From Clarkia xantiana subsp. parviflora (lineage: Eukaryota > Streptophyta > Magnoliopsida > Myrtales > Onagraceae): DNA of 64,000 bases. The notes beneath the pieces were generated by a model. The model worked only from the letters and a program-made list of their open reading frames with translations, made no database searches and was not told the DNA's origin. Location of the stretch: the NCBI GenBank assembly GCA_036873135.1, contig JAPTYO010000002.1, forward strand, positions 37,749,452 to 37,813,451. Direction: 5' to 3'. Position numbers and translations under genes: made by a program. Below are positions 44,640 to 57,582 of the stretch, in pieces. Position 1 is the first letter of the stretch. Every line of letters begins with the position of its first letter.

Positions 44640-45824
44640 CCTGCTCTATTTTGATCAAGACTTCATCTGTTTTGATTTCACCAAGCGTTGGAAATTCGTC
44701 CTCAAGGAATGTAACATCTCCTGTTCGACCATGGAACCATTATCCCAAGCTAATTTAAACATGTATCTTCTAAGAGTAGTTGTCGTACTCATGATTTGAA
44801 TACTTGCTTAATGCAAAAATTAATGTCGCGTGATGATAAACTTTACCTCCTTATCATTCCTTTTAGCTTTTATGGCGTCGTGTTTGACCGATTATATTGG
44901 AACATAGTTCTACACTGATATGAGTCAACTGCCTTTTTTTCCATAGGGAACGTCGGTTGTTGAATTCTAACATTATGTTTTCAAACCATGCCTGTTGAAG
45001 TGTTTTATCAATATGAATGCCTTGCCAAACTTGTCGTTCAAGGCCTTTAGTGGGAGAGTCATTTTACTGACATTATCATTTTCACTTGCTAATTCATCTC
45101 ATAGATTTTATCCATCTCTGAACTGTGCATTGGGCTTTAGCCTTATGCGTCAGTAGATACTTTACGAGTTCGTGGTAGCTTGTAAAACATACCTCTTTTC
45201 GTCGTATAAGTATTAAATGAGTTATTCCAAAAAGGGAGGCAAATGAAAATTCAGCATTCATTCATTAAAACACTTCATCATTAAATTCGTACTCTGAAAC
45301 GATGTGTTCCGTCTTTCGAGGTACACGTGCGCGTGGCGCCTATACCAGGTTTAACCCATGGTATAAATTGTTTAGTTTCCAAAATTCAACTTAATTTAAT
45401 CCAATTGGCTTCGCACATGTTCATCATTACAAAATTTATCATATACTGGATTACTAACAAATAAGAAAAATATAAATTTGAATTTAAAGCAATGCATCGA
45501 ACAGCAATAATGGGATCAAACAACTTAGTAAATATGGATGATCAATACTCGGTCTAAGCATTTGTTACTTTCTTAAAAAGAAATGGTTCCTATGTTTCAA
45601 GGAACTTATTATCAATGAGTATTTTAAACTGAATAATCGAAAAGTCCTAGCAAGTAAAGACAAAGACTATCGTCTGATCTTTATTGTTCCGGGGCATCCT
45701 CCTTCAGGTCTGCGTCGATTCTGCTTCTCGGTTCTGTAATTAAAAAAGGGTAAATTGAATTACTCTCAAGTAAGAAGAATCCAATGAGAATTTATGACTT
45801 TCATCATTACTTCTCAGTGTGTAC
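44640..45824 (-). other. Copia C/D interior without protease or integrase core
   Basis: Between gag and the integrase end lies 1.2 kb with no recognisable protease or integrase core. Part (45284-45480) matches the outer end of the module in copia A and B, and 44640-45240 matches 50855-51660 in B. The element had already lost its protease-integrase core before copia E arrived. Confidence 0.6.
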
Positions 45825-46709
45825 CTTGGGAGGATTGGTACAGGCAGCAACCAGGTGGCCTTTTACACCACACCTGAAACATGTTCGAGATTCCTCTCTA
45901 CGTGTCTGTTTTGCTTGCCTTTTCTTGCCACCAGATTTTTTGCGTTTGAACTTTCTCTGAGGTTACGGAGCCATAGACTTGTCAGCCTTGTTTTGAAGGC
46001 CTTTGCCTTTCCTCTTGCGCTTACCCTTTTGCTCAACTGGTATGGAGGATGCAATATGCATTTCCGCTCTAGGCTTTTCAGCCCTGAGACGATCCTCCTC
46101 AAGCTCGACATGAACTCACACTTTCTCGAGGTTATCGAGTTGAGTGGCATGGGTAAGTTGCATTTTCATGTTATTCCAAGAGTCAGGCAAACAACGAATC
46201 ACTCATTGGACTTTCTGTTCCTCCGACAGGATTTCTTCTGCCTCATTGAGTTCATCTAGCACGTAAGAGATATGCCTAATATGCTCCTTCATCGTATGCT
46301 TGGGATTCATCTTAAGGGAGTCTAAAGCGATGTTTAACGATCCCTTCTGGGCTGTGGTGTACACACCAAACCCTGCCTTAAGACCATCCCACAGGTCCAT
46401 GGCAGACTCCAGGTGATCATACCCGTAGAGTATGTCATCCTCCGGCATCGACAACAAGGCGGAACGTATTTCCTGATCCTCAGCATCCCATTCATCATGG
46501 AATTCCTTCTGATCGACCGTGAGGTCTCCATCCTGCCTGGCATGTTTTGTAGTCAGATGCCCCAAACCCTTCTTTTCAGTAATTACCATCTTTGCACGCT
46601 TGTTCCAGATCTTATAATTATTGCTATTCAGTCTAACTCCCTTGTTCATTTGGGAGATGACATTGCTGATCGCAGCCATTGATACTAACACATTGATAAT
46701 CATGCACAA
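45825..46709 (-). pseudogene. gag of copia C/D
   Basis: Starts near 46680 (MAAISNVISQMNKGVRL) and reads NYKIWNKRAKMVITEKKGL, SALLSMPEDDILYGYDHLES, AMDLWDGLKAGFGVY and HTMKEHIRHISYVLDELNEA, a copia gag pattern. After a stop near 46203 the same gag continues to a basic region rich in KGKRKRKGKG. It ends with a CX2CX4HX4C zinc knuckle (CFRCGVKGHLVAAC, about 45844-45888). Two or three disabling changes are visible. Gag would form the particle and bind RNA. Confidence 0.82.
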
Positions 46710-47313
46710 TCAGGACGGCAATAACATTTTGAGAAATAATTGCATACATCGGATATCTATTAAGATGGAATACGAAAAATAATGATTCCCCAGCCATCTA
46801 AACCAACCGACCGCCCGTAAACCGAGGGAAGGGGGTGTGAAAGAGTTCACATTACCGTCGTCTTCTATCCAATAGATCAGTCTTTTAAAACGGTTTTGAT
46901 CGCAAATTACCGGAACAAGAATTTCAAAAATAAGAAAACCCGATCTTGGCTTTCTCAAGGCCCTTTTTTTTTTTTAAAAAAAATTCCGACGAATTTGCAC
47001 ATGCATATACAATTCTACTTCACAAGAAAATCATCATAGCAAGCCAAATTCATCATTCAACCACACATCATGCATACGCGTCATGCGTCTAATATTCCGA
47101 GGAACTCATGGTAGCCTATACATAATTCTACTTTCTAAGTAAACTATTACATGCGGCTACATCCTCAACATTCAAGCATACGTGTCATACATCAAGCTTC
47201 CACATCAAACGTGCATATTTGGCAACTAGTTTTTGTTTTTAAAACATTTTAAAATATCAGGAGCTGAGTTGCAATTCATGCTCACAGTCAATTATGCGAA
47301 TTTCTAGATATGA

Positions 47314-47890
47314 TGTTAGATTACAGGGAGTAATCACTACAGATACTAAAACCATGGTACATGCTAGTAATCGAAAATACGCAGCGGAAGATTCGCACAT
47401 ACCTCACCAGTAGTCCGTAGTCCCAAGATTCTTGCAGAATGGAGTTCACGATCCTCCGGTTGGCACCCGTAGAGGTTCTTGTGAAGGAAGCCCTCCACGG
47501 TATATTCTCCACAGCAAAGCCTCAGATCGATTCTTGGCAAGGGACGGATCTCCGGAGTGTTTGCTCGAAGGAAAATCGGCACACCCTTTGGTGGATGTAT
47601 GGTTCGGCCGAATATGGTGTTTCTGGGGAAGAGTTTTCTCTCAAATTACCACTTAAAGGGAATTGTGATTATCCCTAATAAAACCCCTAACTCCCCATAT
47701 ATATAGGAGGAGTAAAGTAGACAAAAGTCCACTTTACCTCCACCTAGTAATTCGACTGGCCTATGTATTAGGAAGGCCCAATTTTGGGCCTCCCTTGTCA
47801 ATTGGGATTTGCGTCTGGCCCAATGTCCTAATATGACATGTACCCAATTAACTTAGGTAACATATACATATAATGGGCTTCCATTTACGG
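47314..47890 (-). repeat. 3' LTR of copia B
   Basis: Starts TGTTAGATTACAGGG. Its last ~25 bases are lost at the junction with the 3' untranslated region. Dyad upstream of the TATA box at 47714-47735 (one mismatch); TTCGGCCGAA at 47603-47612. Confidence 0.82.
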
Positions 47891-48960
47891 CATTAATGTA
47901 TTGTCATCCAAATCTGCATCAACATTTCACTTCTTTGATATCGTCCTTTGCTTCCGAATAGTTCATACGAGGTTTGCCGTGCGACCGGTGGGCACGACGG
48001 GCATCGTGCTACTCATGTGTTAGGAGTGTTGTAGCGCCCGTGGAACGTTGATTCCCTTTTCTCCAATCAACCTTTTATAAACAACATTTATATAGTGTCG
48101 CGCTGTATCCTAGGTCAACTGATAATTCTCCTTTTGCCTAGTTTCCTCATAGAAACACTTCTCCAAGGCATCCGTACAATATTCAAAACCTTCAACTAAT
48201 ATCCGGTTAGTGGCCACCTAGTGACTACAATATTCGGTGAATTACAGATGAACTTGACCATCCCCATCGCTCATTTCCTTAGTCAAATCCAACCAGTTTC
48301 CAAAGACGTGGTCACTGGGCCTTTTTGTTCAGCACTACGCTCGTATGCCGGGAAGCGAACATTGAGGATACTTTGGGTGCCTCTTCATAAGGCTCCCGGG
48401 ATCAATCACACGCTCGAGGTGAAGAAGTTTGTGCATGTTAGAATCACGAGGATTCTTCTCTAGCATAACCGAGGTGTGACCCCGTGGTCGAACATGGCAT
48501 GCGCAGTATGAAGCACGCGTCAATAGCATACCTGAAAATTTAAGTTGATAGGAATGGGATATGTCAATCATGCTATGGCAGATTCTCATCTGCCCAGAAT
48601 GTGGATTACTGACGAACGAACTTCATCACAGTGATTTGCAAAACGAAGATCATGTCGAGTTACTTCGAGACTAGATAATCGTCCTGCGTAATCAGGTTTA
48701 TCCCCCTGATTCTTAGCCAGTCTTGCTTGGTAGAGGCCTCCCTCCACCGCAAGACGACCGTACCTATGTGACGAGGTAAGGCCCACATTCGACATAGTTT
48801 TGGCTGAGGATTTTGTCCTCCTACGACTTAGTTTATAGACCGTAAATCTGATGTAATCAAACATCATAAACTAAATTGCAATTCTTTCATTTCAAAAATG
48901 TAACTTTCAATTTTCAAAATGTTATCACAGATACATGCCACTTTTAAACCCTACGCAATC
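47891..48960 (-). other. 3' untranslated region of copia B
   Basis: Non-coding; in complement it matches 3971-4617 (copia F) and 42760-43533 (copia E). Confidence 0.75.
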
Positions 48961-50855
48961 AAATTTTACATGATTTTCGAATATCTCCTTGCGTAGTGGT
49001 ATAGTTAATGGGTCCGCAACCATGTTATCAGTGGACAAGTATTCCAAAGTGATTATCAACCATAGATTTAGCATAAAAGTATTTCACATCAATGTGTTTG
49101 GTCCTACTATGGTACTTCAGATTCTTTACTGTGACAATGGCTGCTTGACTGTCAGAGAACACTTTCACAGGTTTACTCCTGACATCCCTATCAAGCAGCG
49201 TAGTAAGAAGCCTTTTCAGCCAGACCGCCTCTTGTGCATTCTTGGAGAGGGCTACGAATTCCAATTCCATCGTGGACAGCGCGACACATGTTTGCTTCTT
49301 GCTCGTCCATGAAATGGCGGCATTAGCAAGGAGAAACACTCCTCATGTGGTGGACTTACGATCATCCGGATCGCCACCATGGTCGGCGTCACTATAACCG
49401 GTCAATTCTAACTTCCTGCCCTCACAGCACAGTGCGTAGTCGGTAGTACCATTCAGATAACGAATAATTCGTTTTACAGCCTTTAAATGTTGATAGCCAG
49501 GATCTGATTGGAAACGTGCTACTAGGCCCACGGCGTAACAGATATCCGGACGGGTGCATTGCATGGCGTATGTCAAACTACCATCCATGCTTAAATACTC
49601 TACACCCTTCATCTGTTCCCGCTCTGCCAGGTTCTTGGGGCCGTCACTTTTTGACAATGCGCACCCAAACACCACCGGCGTATCCACGGGTTCGGCATCC
49701 TGTAATCTGAACCTTTTTAACAACTTGTTGATATAGGTTTCTTGAGACAGACATAATTTCCGGGCAGCCTTATTTCTAGCAATTTTAATGCCCAAGATGT
49801 ACGTTGCCTCTATCATGTCTTTCATCTCAAATACAGATGCCAACCATGACTTTGACTTATTCATAAAACTCACATTGTTCGTGGCAATGAGTATGTCGTC
49901 CACGTATAAGGTTAAGATGACATACTTAGACCCGGAGGTCTTATAATAGACGCACGGATCCTTGTGAAGATTCACGAATCCGTTTCCTACAATTTTCTCG
50001 TGGAATCTGCGGTACCATAGCCGAGACGATTGTTTAAGACCGTAGATGGACCTTTGGAGTTTACAAACTTTACGTTCGTTACCAGGAGTAATGAAAACCT
50101 CCGGTTGCACCATTTAGATTTCTTCCTCTAGGTTTCCGTGGAGGAATGCGGTCTTAACATCCATTTGGTGCAGCTCGAAATCGAGACATGCGACCAGGAC
50201 CATGACTTGCCCTAAACGTCGTTTTACGCATAGTCAATGAGTTTATTTTGTCAAAGTCAACTCCGTGTAATTGGATATATTCTTTTGCAACAAGTCAAGT
50301 TTCGCATCGCCCGACCTTTTCCATCACTGGTGAGCCTTCTTTCAGGACTCACCTTATCCTTGTGCTCCTGTGGTTAGCATGTAAATCAACTACAGGCTAT
50401 AATGGCTTTTATTTAGGTGATATCTATCTTTTATTGTTTTCCTCCATTTCTCCACTTGAGGTCTTTCCAATGCTCGCCAACAGTTGTTAGAGTGAGGCTT
50501 TCACCCTACTCGATGGGATACTTCTTGGGAGAAGTTCGATGCCTTTGACTTTCGTCTAGGCTTGTTTATCCCATCTTGAGTCTGAACGTTTCTGCCACTC
50601 GGAATAATGCTTCTTATCGGAGCATCACTTCCTTTGGGAACAAATTCTCCCACTCGGAACAATGCTTCTTCTCGAAGCATCATTTCCTTTGGGAACAAGA
50701 GCAGTGCTTGAACCTTTACCTACAACTTTCCTTAGACGACCTATCGGTCTCAGAATTTTACTTCCGAGATGAATTCCTTGATCACTAGGACCTAGAACCA
50801 AGTTGGTCTGATCACTCCCACTTGAAAAAATGGGTAGTATCAGTAGTTGTGGCAT
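48961..50855 (-). pseudogene. RT-RNase H of copia B, with integrase-end linker
   Basis: Minus-strand frames: a linker at 50855-50501 (SKILRPIGRLRKVVGKGSS), RT at 50113-49343 with CKLQRSIYGLKQSSRLWYRR, YVDDILIATNNVSFMNKSK and LAREMK-like decay near 49620, then RNase H at 49339-49028 with [20 protein letters not shown] and [12 protein letters not shown]. The RT frame of about 256 codons is open, the best preserved in the window, but the RT start (about 50115-50490) and the RNase H end are frameshifted. Confidence 0.85.
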
Positions 50856-51699
50856 TCCTGGTTCAACGTTATGACTATCAGGTTTAACTTGATTCGTCTC
50901 TACAGCAACAGTGAGTTCGTGTGGTAGGGTTTATTCCTCCCACTGGATTTACTATGAAAATGTTCCCATTATCATTTACTATGTCATTCACTTGAGTTGT
51001 TGGTTCAAATATTTCCCACTCGAATTAAGTGGGACCTGATTTTCACTGTTATCCTGCTCCGTTTTGATCAAGACTACATTAGTTTGAAACTGTCCATGCA
51101 TCAGAAAATTCGTCCTCAAGTATGTAATATCTCATGTTCGACCACGACACCATTTTCCCAAAAGCTATAAACAGGTATTTTCTAAGAGTAGTTAACGTAC
51201 TATTGTCCCATATACGTGTTTAATGCGCAAATTAATGTCGCATGATGATGTGATTTATCTCATTGTCATTCTTTAGCTATTATGGCGCGTGTCTTACCGA
51301 TTTCATTGGAACACAGTGTTACATAAATGTGAATCACTTTTCATCATCACATAGGGAACGTCTGATAGAGTGACTCCAACATTATGTTTATAAATTGTGC
51401 TTCCTGAAGTGTGTCATTTTATTTGAATAACTAGCCTGACTTATCGTTCAAGGCGTACAGAAGGAAAATCGATTAACCGACTTCATCCTTCTTCTTTTGC
51501 AAACTTATCTCAGAGATTTTATCCCATCTCCGAACTGAACATCTTGGGTTTTCACCTTATGTGTAAGTTGATACTTTTACAAGGTTGCGGTAGCTTCCGA
51601 AGCCTACTTCTTACCGATGTAAACGTTATCAATAAGTTATTTCCGAAGGAATGCAAACGAAAATTCAGAATTTCATCATTTAGACACTTCATCATTAAA
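50856..51699 (-). other. Copia B interior, decayed
   Basis: Matches 44640-45284 of copia C/D. No frame can be followed; presumably the remains of the integrase end. Confidence 0.5.
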
Positions 51700-52985
51700 C
51701 TCATATTGTGAAACAATGTATTCCGAATTTCGAGGTCCTTACGCACGCAGTGTTATTTACCGTGGTTTTAACAGTTGGTTAAATCGTTTCATTTCTGAAT
51801 TAAATTTAATTTAATCCAATTGATTTCGCACATGATCATCATTACTAATTATTTTATTCAATAGAGTACTAACAATTAAGAAATACTAAATCTTTCGATT
51901 TAGCTACGAAATCGATGTGTATGTTCAATTCAGTTTTCCCGACTGAGATGATGGAGTACGTGAATCGTTTCGTTTTATTCGACCACTTTTACTTGGCCAA
52001 AATTTCGTTTCGGATCGATCCCGTTTAACTGGGTCGATTAATTTTGATAAGTATATAGCATTTCGAATCGAATGGCAACTACTTTATTCAATAAATCCGA
52101 ATCTCAAAATAACCAAAATTTTAGTAACTCAAACGAACAATAAATGACAGTGGTAGGGTTCCTGATCTGAAGATCGCGTGTGTGATCCATGATTATCGCA
52201 CAGATAGTCGAGAACTTTAAGCCATGTTGAACATAACATCTGAGTGAATTCACAAGTGAATCACATAAAATGATATGTGTCTGTATAAAACATTTTACAA
52301 CTTCATACACATGACCTACGAGGCGTACTTAAGACGCACTTAATCAACATGGTTTAACCCACCGGATTATCATATAAGACCTTTATGGACCAATTCTCTC
52401 TATAATATGTGGATCATGGTTGACTTCTTTCGAACCTAGTATGGTGAGTAGAGAAGATTTCCCTTTTACTCATGTGGTTACTGTACTTGATTAGGCTCAA
52501 GGTCATTGAATCCTGTCAATATCAGACAACCATATACATCTTTTCCATGTTGACCTTTAATTCTGAAGATCCGATGCGGGTTTTATGCCAACATCCATGA
52601 AAAGAGAGAAGATCATCACGTTTAACCAAAACTTTTAGCTTTTGCATCCTTGCTTCCACCGAGGCGGATGCAAAGGGATATTAAGCTGCAACATTGCTTA
52701 GTTGGAATTGAAGTCTTCTTCAACCCCCTTATACCAATGTTGAATGTATCACCACATACGCGTTGAGATCATCAAAGAACCTACTCCTATTCTTGGTGAA
52801 ACAAATTATTACATTCGTTTCTTATTGTCAAAATCATACAGACTACCATATTCATATGTAGTTGTCCTCTCCACTTTTCAGAATTGTAGTAGAGAGTTCA
52901 ACACGTACACTATTTATTCATCATGATTCACACCATCAAGATTGCGAGGAATATCGAATCACACTAATTCAACCAATTCATACTA
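51700..52985. repeat. Non-coding module in copia B (copy of 1-1270)
   Basis: See the entry at 1-1270. Both copies keep the same order of words, such as ATCCGATGCGGGTTTTA and GAACCTACTCCTATTCTTGG, and lie between leader and pol. It is therefore a fixed part of this copia subfamily. Confidence 0.65.
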
Positions 52986-53939
52986 ACACATCTACGATTA
53001 TGCAAAAATCAGGGACACAACGACATTTTGAGAAAGAAATGCATACATCATATATCTATTAAGATAAAATCCGACAAATAACGATTCCTCAGTCATCTAA
53101 ACCAACCGACCACCAGTAAACCAATGGAAGATGGCTTTGAAAAAGTTCACATTATCGTCGTCTTTTATCCAATAGATCAGTCTTTTAAAACGGTTTTAAT
53201 CACAAATTACCGGAACGGAAATTTTAAAACAAGCATACCCGATCTTGGCTTTCCCAAGGCCCTTTTTATTTTGGAAAAATATTCCGATGAATTCACTCAT
53301 ACATATATAAATCTACTATCCACGTAAATTATCATACGCGAGTAAGATTCATCATACAAACCACACTCATGCTTATGCGTCATGCGTCTAATGTTCCGAG
53401 GAACTCATGCTTGCATATATAATTCTACTTCCGAGTAAATTATCAAATGCGGCTACGTCCTAAACATTCTAGCATACGTGTCAAACATGCAACATTCACA
53501 TCCATCATACACATTTGGCGCCTGGTTTTCGATTTTAAAATAATTTTAAACATTAGGGGCTAGTTTGCAATTCATGCTTATATTCAACCACGCAACAGTT
53601 TAGACATTAATCCTAGGCATTTCCAACCATCACAGCATGTTTATCCTAGTGCGCATTCCATATATTTAACCAGGGCTCCGCCCCCAATATGCAATATCCA
53701 GCTAGCTTGACTTAGTCATGACAACATTTCTAATCATTCATTAATATATATATTGAATAATAAACAATTGTAATTCAGCCCACTAATTAATCCAGTCCCA
53801 AAAACATGTATCTCCTAGATCCATCCCCATAATCGAAACAAGGCATAAAGGTTATCAACCCTTGAGCACTGTGTAGGCCTATTGAGGTTGAAAAACACTT
53901 GGACTTAAAAACTTGACTTCCCTATTTTAATTGACTTGA

Positions 53940-54260
53940 ATTCGGTTTTAAAAATTCAATTCGGTTCAGTCAATTTCAGTCCGTTTCGGTCCAGAAAATC
54001 CGGTTCGGGTCCGGTTCGGTATAAACCGGTTCTGTTCGGTCCGAAAATAAAAATCTGGTTCGATTCGGTCCAGTTTTAATTTTAAAATATGGTTCGGTCC
54101 GAACTGTCCAATAAAAATAGGGTTCGGTTCGGTTCAACACACAAAACCGGTTTTGTTAGATCCACTTAGTTACCCTGGTCCGACCCGACCCGATTAGGTC
54201 GAACCGATTGAGAAAATCCGGTTCGGTATTAATTCGTCCCGGTTTGACATGTTGGACCGG
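53940..54260. repeat. CCGGTT-rich tract in copia B leader
   Basis: Same kind and position as in copia A, C and E. A (TA)n run of about 50 bases follows at 54390-54441. Confidence 0.75.
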
Positions 54261-54390
54261 CCCAATAATTTAAACACAAAGGTTGGGCCGAAATGTTTAC
54301 TTGTGGCCCAAAGTAGGGTTGTGAAATCCATTAAAAAATATTTAACTTAGCCACAAGTAACATTAATTATATAAAATAATCTCCAATATT

Positions 54391-54444
<54 letters not shown>

Positions 54445-55135
54445 CGTACCTATTTATAACATATATATATTTATTTCCAAGATTCTATCTTTAATATTAA
54501 ATCAATCAACAATATATATATATATATATATATGAAAAAATCGGTTACCACATATAAATATATTTTTTATTTATTGCCAATATCTTAAATAGGGAAACAC
54601 GTATTAACAATATTTTTTCTCAATCTTTTAGGTAACTAAAATCAATCAATTATATCTTTAACCCTATTAAATATTTAGATATATTGATAGTTGTATATAT
54701 ATTTATATATATTAATGTGAATCTATCCTAATGTTCCCAATTATAGATATATTGTTACCTAGAATAAAAATTAAAATATGGTAAACAAAATTATAATTAA
54801 TTTCGGGCGAAATTTATTACTTGGTGACTAAGAAATTAAAAAATTTACCTTGTAATTCACGTAGGGTTTCGGCAAAAAAAACATATAATTGGGAACAAGT
54901 GGTCACATTCAAGATCAAATTTTAATAAGATCTATAATCCAATGTTTGATTTTGATAAATATCACCATTTTCTTGAAGATCATGAAAATCAAATTTCCTA
55001 AGAACATCATGAAAATTTCGGACCATCAATAACAATAAAAAGTTGAAATTTTTTAAACTTTTTCATTTAAAATTTCGGTCCCAATTTTAAAATTTCAAGA
55101 ACACCAACTTATCAAAATCATGAACTTCTAACACA

Positions 55136-55148
55136 GGCTCTGATACCA
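55136..55148 (-). other. Primer binding site, copia B
   Basis: Complement of TGGTATCAGAGCC, directly beside the truncated start of the 5' LTR. Confidence 0.9.
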
Positions 55149-55654
55149 ATCACTATGGATACTAAAACCATGGTAATGCTACTAATCGAAATTACGCAGC
55201 GGAAGATTCGCACATACCTCAACAGTAGTCCATAGTCCCAAGATCCTTGAAGAAGGGAGTTCACGATCCTTCGGTCGGCACCCGTTGAGGTTCTTGTGAA
55301 GGAAGCCCTACGCGGTATATTCTCCACAGCAAAGCCTCCGATCGATTCTTGGCAAGGGACGGATCTTTAGAGTGTTTGCTCGAAGGAAAATTGGCACACC
55401 CTTTGGTGGATGTATGGTTCGGCCGAATATGGTGTTTCTGGGGAAGGGTTTTCTCTCAAATCACCAATTAAAGGGAATTGTGACTAACCCTAATAAAACC
55501 CCTATCCCCATATACATAGGAGGAGTAAAGTGGACAAAAGTCCACTTTACTTCCACCTAGTAATTCGGCCGGCCTATGTATTAGGGAGGCCCAATTTTGG
55601 GCCTCCCATGTCAATTGGGATTTGCGTCTGGCCGAATGTCCTAATGTGACCCAA
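55149..55654 (-). repeat. 5' LTR of copia B, main part
   Basis: Lacks the first ~15 bases beside the primer site. Perfect dyad at 55527-55548 (arms AAAGTGGAC and GTCCACTTT) next to a TATA-like box; TTCGGCCGAA at 55418-55427. Interrupted at 55655 by gypsy 2; the last 50 bases reappear at 61291-61340. Confidence 0.82.
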
Positions 55655-56295
55655 TGTTGAGGTCGATTCCACTTGGGATATCTCGGGCTACTCTTCACGG
55701 ACCTCGATCCTCGATCCCCGAACTGACTTTGGCTTCTACCTCGATTTTCTATACGCCAGGTCCTGCAGAAGAGGCGATAACCAGCATGGAGAGGGGGGGG
55801 GGGGTGGCGCTGGTTGAGCCCTCTCCGAGGCTAAAGTCAGGATCTTAGAGAGAGAAAATGTGTAGAGAGAGGTCATATAGCGAATAGCCAATTCTGGAGA
55901 GTTTCGAGTTAACTTGTCAAATGAGAGGTCTAGGTCCCTATTTATAGAAAACCTGAGAACCGTATCCGGTTTTATGCGGTTCAATGTCAGTTTACAGGAA
56001 AACACTTACCGACATCGAGGTTGGCTATGTGCGCACTGACTTCTCATACTTAGTAAAAATAGGGTTAAACGCACAGTGCTAGGGGTAAGCGCGCAGTACC
56101 GGTCGGCAGTCCGGACCATGTCGACATCTGACGTGGTCCGGATTGCTGAGGCAATCCGGAAGTCCCCGGTCCGGGTGCGGCGCGCATCCGGACCGTTTTG
56201 ACCCAGGGTGACTACGGTAAGATCCGTTTGTGGTTCTGGCGCGTTTGTGAGGTCCGGAACGTAAATACGAACCCGGATTTGACAGATATCCAACA
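55655..56295 (-). repeat. 3' LTR of gypsy 2
   Basis: 641 bp, TG...CA ends, a TATTTATAG box near 55940 and a G10 run near 55793-55802. No target duplication can be tested because the other end is gone. Confidence 0.75.
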
Positions 56296-56721
56296 CTTGC
56301 CCCGAGTCAAGTAGCGGTTCAAAACCCATGCTTGACTCTATTTAAGATAGGATATTCGTCCAATTTAAGTTCGGCACTGACCTCTGGGGTGGCCTGTTTG
56401 TCAATCGAATGCGCGGGGAACGAATTTGTCCATCTTTATTTTTTCGATGAACGTGCATAATATGTTCACGGGGTTAGCGTAACAGACAGTATACATGTAA
56501 CAACGTGCAATTAACGACTTATTCGTAATAACATGAAATAAGCGAAATACTTGTAATAATAAATAATAATGCAACGCGGTGTCATCATGGTACGTGACGT
56601 AAACGTGTAACATGATGCTAACATGGAGATGATAACATAGCACATGGATGACGTAATCACGCAATAAGCAAAATACTTAGAGCAATATAAAATTGGAGAA
56701 CATGCTTGTCAACATGAAGCA

Positions 56722-56793
56722 TGATGTAAACATAGAGTATGATGTAAGCATGTAATACGATGTAAACATGCAATATGATGTAAACATACAATT
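56722..56793. repeat. 18 bp tandem repeat
   Basis: Four copies of TGATGTAAACATGCAATA with one to four changes each. Looser words of the same kind spread over 56450-56980. Confidence 0.75.
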
Positions 56794-57040
56794 CATACTT
56801 AGATTATAAAAATAATCATGTAGCAATCATAAGTTAGAATCATGCATATATAAAAATAATATCATGCATAATAGTCTATGTGTATGCAACATGCAATAAT
56901 AATTGTACGTAGCGCGTCATGCAACATTAGGGAGCATGTATGTAATGTAAGCATAGGAGAGATGTAAACATGCTCATATATGATGCTAGGGACTTGTGCA
57001 AAAATAGATATTAGTTTAGTCCTTAGCACATGGTGTAGAC

Positions 57041-57582
57041 TAGGGATGGGCACTGAACCGGTTCAGGCCGAACCGGTTCCGGACCGGACCGGAACTGTTT
57101 TAAACGGTCCGGTCCAATAATAACTAGGGTTTTTTTTGGCTTAGGTTGGTCTAAAAAAAACTGGACTGGTTTGAACCGGTCCAGAACCGGTCCAGAACCG
57201 GTTTTGGACTGTTTTTTAAAAAAACAAGTTCTGGACCGGTTTTGTATGTCGGACCGATTTTATCAATAAAAATCGGTCCAAAACCAGTCAAAACCAGTCA
57301 GAAACCGGTCAGAAACCGGTCAAAACCGGTCAAAAACCGGGTTTTTAAAAAAAAAATAAAAAAAACTCGGTCATTTTTTTTTTTTACTAAAAAGCGGTTC
57401 AAAACCAGTCCGGTCCGGACTGGTTTATTGGACTGGTTTGGTATACCCCTTGGACTGGTTCCAATTTAGGGGTTATAAACCAGTCCAATTTGGACCGGTT
57501 CACTCCGGACCGGTTCCAAACGGTCCGGTTCTAGACCAATTCCGAACCAGTCCGGCCGGACCGGTTTTTATGCCCAAGCCTA
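57041..57582. mobile_element. hAT element 3 (non-autonomous)
   Basis: A 542 bp element with termini TAGGGATGGGCA and TGCCCAAGCCTA and a perfect 8 bp duplication GTGTAGAC (57033-57040, 57583-57590). Most of it is CCGGTT, GGTCCGG and AACCGGTC words, forming long imperfect dyads. No transposase. Confidence 0.9.
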
